Of a stretch of 64,000 nucleotides of DNA, positions 8,530-17,773 are shown one piece after another; the first letter of the stretch is position 1, and every line of letters starts with the position of its first letter. A program made the translations under genes and the position numbers. The notes under the pieces are model-generated. The model saw only the letters and a list, made by a program, of their open reading frames with translations, was not told where the DNA came from and ran no database searches. Source of the stretch: an uncultured Mollicutes bacterium (GTDB lineage: Bacteria; Bacillota_I; Bacilli_A; Acholeplasmatales; JAEDCM01); assembly GCA_947166335.1 (NCBI GenBank), contig CAMVDS010000001.1:1-64000 (forward strand). Direction: 5' to 3'.

Positions 8530-9837
8530 ATGCCTGTTAAGGTAGCAATTGTGGGAAGAGCCAATGTTGGGAAATCCACACTATTTAATAGAATAATTGG
8601 AGAACGTCTTTCTATAACTGATGACCAACCAGGTGTAACAAGAGATAGAATTTATGGAAGGGCTAGTTGGCTTGGAAAAGATTTCTCCTTAATCGATACT
8701 GGAGGTATCGAAATAAAAGATGCTCCATTTTTAACTGAGATTAGAGCGCAAGCTGAAATAGCAATTAATGAGGCTGATGTAGTAGTATTTTTAACTGATT
8801 GTAGAAACGGAATTACTGTTGAAGATGAAGAAGTAGCTAAAATACTTTATAAATCAAATAAACCTGTAATTCTAGCAGTAAATAAGGTTGATGATGCTAA
8901 ATACTTAGATATGCTTTATGAATTCTATGCTTTAGGATTTGGTGATCCAATCGGTGTATCTAGTGCTCATGGTATTGGAATAGGTGATTTGCTAGATAAG
9001 ATAATATCTTATTTCCCAGGAGATATAGATAGTAATTATCCAGAAGGAACAATTAAATTCTGTTTAATTGGTTGTCCTAATGTTGGTAAATCAAGCCTTG
9101 CTAATACGTTAATTGGAGATAATAGAAGTATTGTATCTAATATTGCAGGTACTACAAGAGATTCTATCGATACTGTATTTAAAAAAGATGGAGTTAACTA
9201 TGTAGTTATTGATACTGCAGGTATTAGAAAAAGAGGTAAAGTATACGAAAATGCTGAAAAATATAGTGTTTTAAGAGCTATTTCAGCAGTTGAACGTAGT
9301 AACGTCGTATTATTCTTATTAGATGCTGAAAAAGGAATTATAGAACAAGATGCTCATGTAGCTTCTTATATAGAAGAATATGGTAGAGCAGGTGTTATAG
9401 TAGTAAATAAATGGGATGCTATTGAAAAAGATAATAATACGATGAATAAATGGGTAGATGATATTAGAGAAACTTTTAAGTTCTTAAGATTTGCTCCTAT
9501 ATGCTTTATTTCAGCAAAAGATAATAAGAGAGTACAAACTTTATTCCCTGAAATAAAAAGAGCATATGAAAATCATAATAAGAGATTATCTACTAGTGTA
9601 TTAAATGATTGCTTAGCTGAGGCTGTAGCTATGAATCCACCTCAAAATTATAATAAGGGTAAAGCAAGATTTTATTATGCAACTCAGATGGGTGTTGAAC
9701 CACCTACCTTTATCATATTTGTAAATGATACAGAATATGTTCATTTCTCATATGTAAGATATTTAGAAAATTGTTTTAGAGAGGCCTTTGATTTCACAGG
9801 AACTCCTATAAAACTATTCTTAAGAAAGAGGGATTAA
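8530..9837 (+). CDS. der: Ribosome biogenesis GTPase Der (EngA)
   Basis: An essential GTPase for 50S subunit assembly. Its 435 residues hold the diagnostic tandem G domains: the first with GRANVGKST, DTGG and NKVDD, the second with GCPNVGKSS, DTAG and NKWD, followed by a KH-like C-terminal domain. TTRDSIDT marks switch I of the second G domain. The upstream gap is 13 bases with an AGGTG site, and gpsA follows 2 bases after the stop. Confidence 0.97.
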   Translation: MPVKVAIVGRANVGKSTLFNRIIGERLSITDDQPGVTRDRIYGRASWLGKDFSLIDTGGIEIKDAPFLTEIRAQAEIAINEADVVVFLTDCRNGITVEDEEVAKILYKSNKPVILAVNKVDDAKYLDMLYEFYALGFGDPIGVSSAHGIGIGDLLDKIISYFPGDIDSNYPEGTIKFCLIGCPNVGKSSLANTLIGDNRSIVSNIAGTTRDSIDTVFKKDGVNYVVIDTAGIRKRGKVYENAEKYSVLRAISAVERSNVVLFLLDAEKGIIEQDAHVASYIEEYGRAGVIVVNKWDAIEKDNNTMNKWVDDIRETFKFLRFAPICFISAKDNKRVQTLFPEIKRAYENHNKRLSTSVLNDCLAEAVAMNPPQNYNKGKARFYYATQMGVEPPTFIIFVNDTEYVHFSYVRYLENCFREAFDFTGTPIKLFLRKRD

Positions 9838-9839
9838 AA

Positions 9840-10829
9840 ATGAATGTTTCAGTTTTAGGCGCAGGTGCCTGGGGTATAACTATTGCCCAAGCATTAACTG
9901 ATAATAACCATAATGTGGCTATATATGATGTTAATAAAGATTTTGTTGATCAAATAAATAATGGAACACATCCATTCTTTAAAGATTGTAAAATAGAAAA
10001 AATAAAAGGTTTATATACTTTAAAAGAAGCACTAGATTTTGCTAGTTATATCGTAATATGCGTTCCAACTAAGTTTACGAGAAGCCTTCTAAAAGAAGTT
10101 AATACATTACTTACAGATAAGAAAGTATTCATAAATGTATCTAAAGGTATAGAGCCTGATACATCTAAATGTGTTAGAGAAATCTTAGAGGATGAAATTG
10201 ATCCTAAATTTGTTAGAGGATATGCATCACTATCAGGTCCATCTCATGCCGAAGAATTAATTTTAAGAAAATTAACTCTATTAGTAAGTGCATCAAAAGA
10301 TAAAGAAATAGCAAAAGAAGTTCAATTATTATTTGCTAATAGCGAATATTTACGTGTTTATACATCAAGCGATGTTATAGGATGTGAAATTGGTGGAGCA
10401 ATTAAAAATGCTATAGCTATAGTTTCAGGTGTGCTTACAGGACTAGGCTTAGGAGAAAATGCTAGAGCTGCTTTAATTAGTAGAGGTATTCTTGAAATAG
10501 AAAGAGTTGTTGTTGCTATGGGTGGAAAAAAAGAAACTGCTTATGGTTTAACAGGTATGGGAGATTTAATTGTAACTGCATCAAGTACTAACTCAAGAAA
10601 CTTTAATGCAGGAATAGCAATTGGTAAAGGAGAATCAGCAACTGATGCTGTAAATAATTCTAAACAAACAGTAGAAGGAGTTAGAGCTGTTCTTGCTGCT
10701 TATCAAATTGGAAAAAAATATAATATTGAATTACCTATCATAAATGCTGCTTATTCAGTATTATATGAGAATGTAGATCCTATTACTGCTATTAAAGGTT
10801 GCCTAAATAGAGAATTAAAGGCAGAATAA
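9840..10829 (+). CDS. gpsA: Glycerol-3-phosphate dehydrogenase [NAD(P)+]
   Basis: Reduces dihydroxyacetone phosphate to sn-glycerol-3-phosphate for phospholipid synthesis. It has 329 residues, a Rossmann motif GAGAWGITIAQAL at the N-terminus, the catalytic-lysine region SKGIE, and the signature IGGAIKNAIAIVSGVLTGLG. Last gene of the rluB-cmk-rpsA-der-gpsA operon. About 100 bases separate it from hup, which has its own promoter. Confidence 0.96.
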   Translation: MNVSVLGAGAWGITIAQALTDNNHNVAIYDVNKDFVDQINNGTHPFFKDCKIEKIKGLYTLKEALDFASYIVICVPTKFTRSLLKEVNTLLTDKKVFINVSKGIEPDTSKCVREILEDEIDPKFVRGYASLSGPSHAEELILRKLTLLVSASKDKEIAKEVQLLFANSEYLRVYTSSDVIGCEIGGAIKNAIAIVSGVLTGLGLGENARAALISRGILEIERVVVAMGGKKETAYGLTGMGDLIVTASSTNSRNFNAGIAIGKGESATDAVNNSKQTVEGVRAVLAAYQIGKKYNIELPIINAAYSVLYENVDPITAIKGCLNRELKAE

Positions 10830-10867
10830 AAAACGTGGATATTACTATATTATTTTAAATTTAATTA

Positions 10868-10896
10868 TTGAAAACGTTTAATTTTAATGATACAAT
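10868..10896 (+). promoter_or_regulatory. Promoter of hup, with a cre-like sequence over the -35
   Basis: -35 TTGAAA (10868-10873), 17-base spacer, -10 TACAAT (10891-10896). The stretch TTGAAAACGTTTAAT (10868-10882) resembles a catabolite-repression operator in its left half and centre; the right half is degraded. The promoter is well supported, the operator is only suggestive. Confidence 0.7.
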
Positions 10897-10933
10897 AAGG
10901 GTAGAATGATATAAAATAGGAGGAATTTAAAGA

Positions 10934-11206
10934 ATGAATAAAGCTGAATTAATTTCAATTGTTGCAGAAAAGTCACCTGAAACTAAAAAAGTTACAGAAG
11001 AAATCATCAACTTATTTTTAGATGAAATTCAAGAAACTTTAAAGACTGGTGAAAAAGTAGTTTTATCTGGTTTCGGTACTTTCGAAGTTAGAGATAGAGC
11101 TGCTCGCTCAGGATTAAACCCACGTAATGGAGAAGTTATCTCTATTCCTGGACAAAAGTCTCCTGCATTCAAAGCTGGAAAACTTTTAAAAGAAGCAGTT
11201 AAGTAA
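10934..11206 (+). CDS. hup: DNA-binding protein HU
   Basis: Nucleoid histone-like protein that binds and bends DNA as a dimer. It has 90 residues, the usual length, starting MNKAELI, with dimer core GFGTFEVRDRAARSGLNPRNG and the DNA-intercalating arm proline in RNGEVISIPGQKSPAF. An AGGAGG site precedes the start. It has its own promoter and terminator, so it is monocistronic. Confidence 0.97.
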   Translation: MNKAELISIVAEKSPETKKVTEEIINLFLDEIQETLKTGEKVVLSGFGTFEVRDRAARSGLNPRNGEVISIPGQKSPAFKAGKLLKEAVK

Positions 11207-11227
11207 TTTTTTAAGATTTATAATTAT

Positions 11228-11253
11228 AAAAATGCCTTAATAAGGCATTTTTT
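11228..11253 (+). terminator. Intrinsic terminator after hup
   Basis: AATGCCTTA / TAAGGCATT inverted repeat (11231-11249) flanked by A and T runs. Confidence 0.85.
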
Positions 11254-11272
11254 AAATGATGGGGATGGTTTT

Positions 11273-12229
11273 ATGTTTGGTAATGATATCTTTTTATGTG
11301 CAAAAATAGATGATACTCAATCATTACTTGAAGTAATAGATGAATTAAATCCAGATCAAACTGATGATTCAAATGAATCTCTTCTTCATTATGCCGTAAA
11401 ATTTAATTCCTTAGAATTTGCGAGATTATTATTAATGCATAATGCTAACCCTAATATAAAGAATAATAATGGTGATACACCTCTAATGATTGCATGTAAA
11501 ATGGGGAAAGAAAGTTTCATCAAGCTGTTCTTAAAATTTAATGCCGATATTAATGAAAAGAACAATTATGGTGAAACAGCACTTCATATGGCTTTGCTTA
11601 ATGGTAATATAGATATTATTAAATTATTAATAACTGATAAAATTGATTTATCATCTTTAACTTATAGTAATAGATCTATAGCCCATTATGCGGTTAAAAG
11701 TGGAAAAATATCTGTTTTAAAATTTGTGTTAGAAAGAACTTATTCAAATGTTAATGAAAGAGATGGGCTTGGAAACACTCTACTTCATTATGCTTGCCAA
11801 GTAAGCAATTATGATATAGTTAATTATTTAATTAAATTAGGTGCGTGTTTGCACATAAGAAATAAGCAATTAGAAACTCCTTTATTTAGTGCAGTAAGAT
11901 ATGCAACATTAAATATAATAGATTATTTAATTCAAGAAGGAGCAATCGCTGATATTTCTAACATGTTTAATGAAACAGTTTTTGATGTCGCTAGAGAAGA
12001 TGTTAAAGATTATATTGAATCTTTAAAATATAATTTAGATTATCAAAGATATTTAACTGATTATCCATTACATATTTCTGTAATACAATGTGATTATGTA
12101 TATGCAAATAAATTATTAAAGTTAAATATAAAGCCAAATAAAAAAGATAATTTTGGACATTCAGCAATTGATTATGCTATATCTATGAACGATGAAAAAA
12201 TGGTAAAGCTTTTAACTAATAAAAAATAA
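11273..12229 (+). CDS. Ankyrin repeat protein
   Basis: A 318-residue protein made almost wholly of ankyrin repeats. About eight units of ~33 residues are visible, for example ESLLHYAVKFNSLEFARLLL, GDTPLMIACKMGKESFIKLF and GETALHMALLNGNIDIIKLL. No signal peptide or membrane segment is seen, so it is probably a cytoplasmic protein-interaction scaffold. It stands alone between two terminators. The partner is unknown; the nearest genes (HU and membrane proteins on the other strand) give no clear hint. Confidence 0.85.
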   Translation: MFGNDIFLCAKIDDTQSLLEVIDELNPDQTDDSNESLLHYAVKFNSLEFARLLLMHNANPNIKNNNGDTPLMIACKMGKESFIKLFLKFNADINEKNNYGETALHMALLNGNIDIIKLLITDKIDLSSLTYSNRSIAHYAVKSGKISVLKFVLERTYSNVNERDGLGNTLLHYACQVSNYDIVNYLIKLGACLHIRNKQLETPLFSAVRYATLNIIDYLIQEGAIADISNMFNETVFDVAREDVKDYIESLKYNLDYQRYLTDYPLHISVIQCDYVYANKLLKLNIKPNKKDNFGHSAIDYAISMNDEKMVKLLTNKK

Positions 12230-12231
12230 AA

Positions 12232-12260
12232 GGGATAACTTTAAAAGTTATCCTTTTTTT
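12232..12260. terminator. Terminator between convergent genes, probably bidirectional
   Basis: GGATAACTTT / AAAGTTATCC inverted repeat (12233-12253) with T7 on the plus strand and a T-rich run on the minus strand. It lies between the ankyrin gene and the end of the minus-strand membrane-protein operon. Confidence 0.8.
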
Positions 12261-12795
12261 AATAATTAATAATAGCTATATCTTCATAATTTATATATTG
12301 CCCATTATTTAGATTAATGCATATTGTTGTTCCTTTTGCCATGCTCTTTGAGAATATAGCAGCAACATATATTGGGGTCATTTTAAAATTAAATACATAA
12401 TAGGCAATAGTAGAATTATCTATGTAATATTCACTATCTTGATATAATTCTATAGCTTTTTCAGTAATCTTAGTATCTATATTACCTAGTAAATTATAGT
12501 CAATTGATAGTGTTTCATTATATTGCATAATGTGCTTATCAATGGTTTTTACCTTATTATCTTCTGTATAAACTAAAACACAGTTACAAGTTATATATCC
12601 ATTAATTGTTTCATAGAATATATAGTAATCATCATCATCATTATACATTTGATAGTTTTCAAAAGGAGGGTTGTAATCTTCTATATTAATTCTCTCTTTA
12701 TTAGTTAGTGAAAGTGTTACTATTAAGCTTGCACATAATATTATAAATGTGAATACAGATATAAGCGTAATTAGAAGAAGATGTTGTTTTTTCAT
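12259..12795 (-). CDS. Membrane-anchored protein of unknown function (paralogue of the next gene)
   Basis: 178 residues with one N-terminal membrane helix (about 7-30) and an outside domain of ~145 residues. I do not recognise a named family. It is a clear tandem paralogue of the 181-residue protein encoded immediately upstream. Shared marks are PPFE-x-Y after the membrane, YETINGY, KHI-x2-Y, LSIDY and KMTPIYV. The KMTPIY block and acidic, tyrosine-rich composition suggest a small extracytoplasmic fold. It is the last of three minus-strand genes after the CPBP protease and the paralogue. Not expected to be an enzyme from anything visible. Confidence 0.6.
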   Translation of the reverse strand: MKKQHLLLITLISVFTFIILCASLIVTLSLTNKERINIEDYNPPFENYQMYNDDDDYYIFYETINGYITCNCVLVYTEDNKVKTIDKHIMQYNETLSIDYNLLGNIDTKITEKAIELYQDSEYYIDNSTIAYYVFNFKMTPIYVAAIFSKSMAKGTTICINLNNGQYINYEDIAIINY

Positions 12796-12818
12796 TTAAA
12801 TCACTTCTTTTTAATCTA

Positions 12819-13364
12819 TTAAAAACCAAAATCAAATATATTTATTAAATCAGTACCATCAATGAATTCACCTGAATTTATATTGATGAAAAGCATTACA
12901 TCGTCTTCCTCGTCGTCTCCAACGACTAAATCTACCATATATATAGGAGTCATCTTTGAATTTAAAACAACATAAATTGTTTCACTAAAATCTTGGGAAT
13001 AAGTTGTATAACCCATCTCAGACATTTTACTGCTGATAAGAGAAGAAGTATTAAAATAAACATCATAATCAATATCTAGTACGTCACTATAACTCTTTAT
13101 ATGCTTTTCAGTCTTCTTAACGTATCCTTTTCCGTCACCATAAACGTAAACCATATTAGTAGATTTGTATCCGTTTATTTCTTCATAGTATATACGTTCA
13201 GTTGCATCACCTTCATAAGTATAGCTTTCAAATGGTGGTTGGTACTCAGACATTTTTATTTTTTCTTTATAACAAAAAGTCATAATAAGAGCAAATACTA
13301 CAATTAATAAAACGAATGAACATGCAGAAACAACAGTAATTAAAGTTAATTTTTTTCTTTCCAT
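12819..13364 (-). CDS. Membrane-anchored protein of unknown function (paralogue of the previous gene)
   Basis: 181 residues: one N-terminal membrane helix (about 7-31), then an extracytoplasmic domain. It shares with its neighbour the order EYQPPFESY, YYEEINGY, KHIKSYS, LDIDYD, KMTPIYM and a closing I-N-x-G-E/Q-[FY]-I strand. The pair looks like a tandem duplication that has since diverged strongly. It lies 16 bases after the CPBP protease stop and 23 bases before its paralogue, so the three are probably one transcript. Function unknown. Confidence 0.6.
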   Translation of the reverse strand: MERKKLTLITVVSACSFVLLIVVFALIMTFCYKEKIKMSEYQPPFESYTYEGDATERIYYEEINGYKSTNMVYVYGDGKGYVKKTEKHIKSYSDVLDIDYDVYFNTSSLISSKMSEMGYTTYSQDFSETIYVVLNSKMTPIYMVDLVVGDDEEDDVMLFININSGEFIDGTDLINIFDFGF

Positions 13365-13380
13365 AATTTTATCTCCTTTT

Positions 13381-14064
13381 TTAATTTATACATATCAATA
13401 CAAAACTAATTGTATTAACAACCATGTGTGCTATTAGAGGAACATATATATTCCTTTTTGATAGGGAATAGAATGTAGCTAATAATGCTCCTGTAAATAA
13501 ATAAGGTAATATATGAATGAAATCAAGCGAACCAATTACATGTATTAAACCAAAGGCAAGTGTTGAAACAAGTATTCCATATATATCTTTTAAGAAGTAT
13601 GAAAATATACATTTTCTAAATATAATTTCTTCAACAATTGGGGCAAATATACATGTAGAAAAGGCCATAAGTACCGCATTTTCTTTTATTGTATTTACTA
13701 CAGCATCTTGATTGTTTCCATTAATTGTTTCACCAAACAAGCTATAGAACCAACCACAGAATAATTCTAGTAATTTTATTGCTGCAACAAGCCCTATTAC
13801 TAATAATAGTTTAAACCACCATTTATTTTTTAAATCTTTAACATCATCAAATAAATATTTTCTTAACATTATACAGAAAGTAATTGCTAATCCTAAATAA
13901 GAAACTAAAGTAATAATTGATTGCAACAAATAATTATTTCCTTCTGTATTTGTTATTTTTAAAATAGTCATATATATGATTGGAACTGCAACTAAAGTTA
14001 GTGCAATATATATTAAAATACACTTAGTGGATATGGTTTTTAGAATATATTTATTTTCATCCAT
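13381..14064 (-). CDS. CPBP family intramembrane metalloprotease
   Basis: A 227-residue polytopic membrane protein of the CPBP/Abi (Rce1-like) family. The three motifs are present near the C-terminus: EE-x3-R in APIVEEIIFRKC, F-x3-H in FGLIHVIGS, and H-x3-N in AHMVVNTISF. These build the metal-dependent intramembrane active site. Family members process prenylated proteins in eukaryotes and bacteriocin or stress-linked substrates in bacteria. The start at 14064 is chosen because AGGTGA sits 5 bases before this ATG; a GTG at 14073 overlaps that site. First gene of a three-gene operon with two membrane-anchored paralogues, which could be its substrates (inference). Confidence 0.85.
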   Translation of the reverse strand: MDENKYILKTISTKCILIYIALTLVAVPIIYMTILKITNTEGNNYLLQSIITLVSYLGLAITFCIMLRKYLFDDVKDLKNKWWFKLLLVIGLVAAIKLLELFCGWFYSLFGETINGNNQDAVVNTIKENAVLMAFSTCIFAPIVEEIIFRKCIFSYFLKDIYGILVSTLAFGLIHVIGSLDFIHILPYLFTGALLATFYSLSKRNIYVPLIAHMVVNTISFVLICIN

Positions 14065-14081
14065 TGTTCTCACCTAAAAAA

Positions 14082-14110
14082 ATTATAACATATTTATTTT
14101 TTTCCTTCAA
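14082..14110 (-). promoter_or_regulatory. Promoter of the CPBP protease operon (minus strand)
   Basis: Minus strand: -35 TTGAAG (14105-14110), 17 bases, -10 TATAAT (14082-14087), with TGT in front of the -10. It is divergent from the rdgB promoter. Confidence 0.75.
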
Positions 14111-14135
14111 TAAATCACTATAAAATAGTGAAATA

Positions 14136-14144
14136 TGATATAAT
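14136..14144 (+). promoter_or_regulatory. Extended -10 promoter for rdgB and following genes
   Basis: TGA followed by TATAAT, about 17 bases before rdgB. The same nine-base sequence occurs before rluB (5712-5720). No -35 of note. Confidence 0.55.
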
Positions 14145-14161
14145 AATAATAGGTGATAACT

Positions 14162-14743
14162 ATGGATATTATATTTGCTTCTAGCAATGAAGGCAAAATT
14201 AGAGAATTTAGAGAGATACTATCTCCATATGGTATAAATATCATATCTTTAAAAGACTTACATTTTGATAAAGAAATCATAGAAGATGGTGAAACTTTCT
14301 TAGATAATGCAATTATAAAGGCTAAAACAGTAGCTAAAACATATAATAAACCAGCTATGTCAGATGATTCAGGTATTTGTGTCGTTGCCCTAAACAATGC
14401 ACCTGGCGTACACTCTGCTAGATATTCACCTAATAGAGACGATAAAGAAAATAACAAGCTTTTATTAAAAAATCTTGGTGATAATAAAAATAGAAGAGCT
14501 TTCTATGAATGTGATATTGTTATATATTTCCCTGATGATAGATATTATTCATTTGTAGGACAATGTTATGGAAACATTGCTTATAAAGAAGAGGGTAATT
14601 TAGGCTTTGGCTATGATCCACTATTTATACCAGATGGATTTGATGTATCGTTTGGTTTAATTCCTGCAGAAGAAAAGAACAAGATATCACATAGAGGTAA
14701 AGCAATACAAAGCATGCTTAAAGAAATAAAGAATATTTTTTAG
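14162..14743 (+). CDS. rdgB: XTP/dITP diphosphatase (non-canonical purine NTP pyrophosphatase, RdgB/HAM1)
   Basis: Hydrolyses ITP, dITP and XTP to the monophosphates, keeping deaminated purines out of nucleic acids. 193 residues with ASSNEGKIREF at the N-terminus, MSDDSGICV for metal binding, PGVHSARYSP, and GFGYDPLFIP plus SHRGKA for base recognition. ATG at 14162 is preferred over ATA/ATG-like codons upstream because AGGTGA ends 5 bases before it. It is separated by 10 bases from the long TPR protein gene. Confidence 0.93.
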   Translation: MDIIFASSNEGKIREFREILSPYGINIISLKDLHFDKEIIEDGETFLDNAIIKAKTVAKTYNKPAMSDDSGICVVALNNAPGVHSARYSPNRDDKENNKLLLKNLGDNKNRRAFYECDIVIYFPDDRYYSFVGQCYGNIAYKEEGNLGFGYDPLFIPDGFDVSFGLIPAEEKNKISHRGKAIQSMLKEIKNIF

Positions 14744-14753
14744 GAGGTAAAGT

Positions 14754-17700
14754 ATGGACTTTAGTAAATTATCAAAAACTATAGATTCAATTGATAAACT
14801 AAAAGAATTTATTAACGTATCTACTAGTATTGATGAGAAACTAGAGGCCTCTTTTTATATTGCTAAAATTTATTATGAATTAAAGATGTATGATGATGCT
14901 ATAAAGACTATTGTTAAGAATATTAATGATGAGGTTAAGAAAAATAATAATAAGTATTATCATATGCTTTTAGATTATTTAATTTTTATTTATACTGATA
15001 CTTATAATTTGAATGATGCTATTAAATGGATAAACAAAAAAAGGGAAAATTTAGCCGTTTTAGACATTTATAAGGCTGATATTTTATTACTAGAAGTATA
15101 TAAAAAAAGCAATGAAGAAATTAAAGCATTATCGCTTGCTAAGAGCCTTTTGAATGAACAAATTGATGTATCAGAAAAGACAGAAATATTAAAATATTTA
15201 GTTAAATATTATTTGAAATTAGAAAAATATGATGATGCATTAGTGTATATCAGAAAGCTTAAAGAGAACACTTATGAACTAGATAATTATAATTATTATT
15301 ATGCCATTTATTTTGAAAGCTATTGTTCATATAAAATTGGAGAATATAAGACTGCTTTAGTATTAAATAATGAATGTTTAGATAACATGATGTTTATTAC
15401 AGAAGAATTACTAACTAAATCATATATTCTTGATTTAATGATTACTATTGCTTTAGGTGATTACAAAAAAGCAATTCTAAAAGAATCTGAATATGAATCT
15501 ACTGTCTTAGAATCTACATATGATGATAAATTTGATTTCTATAATGCGTGTATTGATTTATATACAAAAGATTTTAATAAACCATCTTTAGAATTATATA
15601 AAGAAAGATTGGAAAAACTAGAAAAACCAGTAGAAGATGATCTAGTTATTAATCATAGAATAGATTTAAAGCCAGTTAAGATTAAAGAAGAGGTAAAAGA
15701 AGAAAAGAAAACAGATGATTATAAAGAGAATAAGAATACCATTTATTCTATAATTAATCAAATGAATGAAATATCTCAAAGTGTATTACTAAAAGGGATA
15801 AAGCCTAAAGTAAGGGATAATTTGCTTTCTATATTAGATAAATTAAATGAATTAGTAAAATTTGAAGTATGTGTTATTGTTAATATAAATAGAAGCTTTA
15901 GCGGATATTATTATAAGAAAAATAGGCTATATGAAAGAGACTATAAAGATATGAAAAATACTGTTGTCTATGAATGCGTTAAGCATAAAAATGAACAGAT
16001 TTTTCCTAATAGAGATTCTTTATATGGTAAAAGAGATATATATCTAGATACACTATATGAAAATACTGATATTGATTGTGTTATTGCTTTTCCAATAATA
16101 ATTGATGATGAAGTAACAAGTGTAATATATTTCTATTCATTTGATAATTCACTTTATTCAGGTTATAATTATGAACTATTAAAATTTGCTTCATCATTTA
16201 TGGCTGATAGAATGATTAATAGAATTGTAAAAGAAAATAGTGAATCAGAAAATAGTTCATATTTAAATGCGTTTTTAAATGTAGATATACCAATTAAATA
16301 TATGGTTAATGATAATGTTTTATTAAATAATAAGGCAAGAGAATTATTAAATCAAAAACCAAAGCTTAAATTAAATGAATATATGATTGGTATAAGCGCA
16401 GATGACTATAAAGCATATAGAGAATTCTTAAATAGCGATATAGAAGAATTTAGTTATAGATATAATGATTTGGATATATTAGAAAAGAAGAAGAAAATAG
16501 GTAATGAAATAATTTCTATTTTATCTAACAATTCTTTATTCAAAAACTTAGAAAGAAAAGAAAATGAGCTTATATATTTAGATAGTGATACAAGAACTAA
16601 AAACATGTATTCACTAAAAAAAGATCTAAAAGATTTTATAGTAAAAGAGAAATTTACAATTATTGAGCTTAATATTAAAACCTATGCCAAAATATATGAA
16701 TGTTATGGCGCAGAATATTCTAATAGAGTAATTAGAAATACAGCAATGTATCTAAAAGAGTTTTTAAATACAGATAATATATATCATTTTTATAAAGATG
16801 TTTTCTATTGTATTTTAGATGGAATTAATGATAGTAGAACTGTTGAAAAGAAATGTTTAGAATTAATAGATTATTTAAGATTAAATGTAAATAAGAATAC
16901 ATCTAGAATAGAAGCTAGATATTCTATAGGTGCACTTAGATATAAATCTCAAACATTAATTAAAGATATAGAACTTATTTTAGATTATGTTGGATTTGCG
17001 TTAAAAACCGCTCAACAAAGCGTTAATTCATTTGCTTATTTTGATATGGATTTATATAAAGAAGCATTCAATGATACTTCGCTTGTCGCAAATATCAATG
17101 AAGCTATTGATTATAATAAAATAGGCGTATCATATAATCAAGTAATTGATCTAAATAATATGGTCACAGCTTTTTATCGAATAAATCCTATTATTCCTTC
17201 TTTAAATGTATCATATAAAGAAATATATGATGTAATAGCTTTAAGAGGTTTATCATTTAAGTTAGAAATACTTATGATAAGAAAATCAATAAGTGAAATA
17301 TTAAAAATATATGATAAAGAAAAGAAGTATGTAAGAATAAGCGTTAATGTTAGTTACGATACTATTTTACATAAAGAATTTATTTCATTTATGAAAAGAC
17401 TTGTCGTAGACAATAAACTTCCAAAGGGATTAATTATTTTTAATCTAATTAATAAAAGAAAAGTTATCACAAAGGAAGTTGAACAATTAAGTAATATGGG
17501 TATTAGATTTATGAGTGGATACATTGAAGATTGTATGCTTATAAATGTTAATTATTTTAGAGTATCATACTTACTTCCGCATTTAGGAAGCGAAAAGGGT
17601 AAACTTGTTTTAGAAAGTTTAAAACAAATGAGTGAGCCACTTAATATGAAACTAATAATTGATGGAATAGAAAAAGAAGAAATACCTTTCTTAAAACAAC

Positions 17701-17771
17701 ATGAGATTGATTTAGTATCATATGGAAAGGAACTATTAATTGATGATATTTTAAAAAGAATCGAGGGATAG
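14754..17771 (+). CDS. TPR-GAF protein with degenerate GGDEF and EAL domains
   Basis: A 1005-residue, probably cytoplasmic signalling protein. Order: helical TPR-like repeats (about 15-300), a short Lys/Glu-rich linker, a GAF-like domain (about 335-490), a diguanylate-cyclase-like fold (about 605-765), and an EAL-like fold (about 775-1005). Neither enzyme motif survives. The GGDEF position reads YKDVF; the EAL start reads YNQVIDLNNMVTAFYR with no EAL; the metal and general-base positions of EAL enzymes (FEITE, DDFG, DYLKID) read IIFNLIN, SGYIEDC and NYFRVS. It is probably a non-catalytic c-di-GMP or ligand receptor, or a scaffold. AGGAGG precedes the start; it is cotranscribed with rdgB and the next two genes. 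Confidence 0.75.
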   Translation: MDFSKLSKTIDSIDKLKEFINVSTSIDEKLEASFYIAKIYYELKMYDDAIKTIVKNINDEVKKNNNKYYHMLLDYLIFIYTDTYNLNDAIKWINKKRENLAVLDIYKADILLLEVYKKSNEEIKALSLAKSLLNEQIDVSEKTEILKYLVKYYLKLEKYDDALVYIRKLKENTYELDNYNYYYAIYFESYCSYKIGEYKTALVLNNECLDNMMFITEELLTKSYILDLMITIALGDYKKAILKESEYESTVLESTYDDKFDFYNACIDLYTKDFNKPSLELYKERLEKLEKPVEDDLVINHRIDLKPVKIKEEVKEEKKTDDYKENKNTIYSIINQMNEISQSVLLKGIKPKVRDNLLSILDKLNELVKFEVCVIVNINRSFSGYYYKKNRLYERDYKDMKNTVVYECVKHKNEQIFPNRDSLYGKRDIYLDTLYENTDIDCVIAFPIIIDDEVTSVIYFYSFDNSLYSGYNYELLKFASSFMADRMINRIVKENSESENSSYLNAFLNVDIPIKYMVNDNVLLNNKARELLNQKPKLKLNEYMIGISADDYKAYREFLNSDIEEFSYRYNDLDILEKKKKIGNEIISILSNNSLFKNLERKENELIYLDSDTRTKNMYSLKKDLKDFIVKEKFTIIELNIKTYAKIYECYGAEYSNRVIRNTAMYLKEFLNTDNIYHFYKDVFYCILDGINDSRTVEKKCLELIDYLRLNVNKNTSRIEARYSIGALRYKSQTLIKDIELILDYVGFALKTAQQSVNSFAYFDMDLYKEAFNDTSLVANINEAIDYNKIGVSYNQVIDLNNMVTAFYRINPIIPSLNVSYKEIYDVIALRGLSFKLEILMIRKSISEILKIYDKEKKYVRISVNVSYDTILHKEFISFMKRLVVDNKLPKGLIIFNLINKRKVITKEVEQLSNMGIRFMSGYIEDCMLINVNYFRVSYLLPHLGSEKGKLVLESLKQMSEPLNMKLIIDGIEKEEIPFLKQHEIDLVSYGKELLIDDILKRIEG

Positions 17772-17773
17772 TT

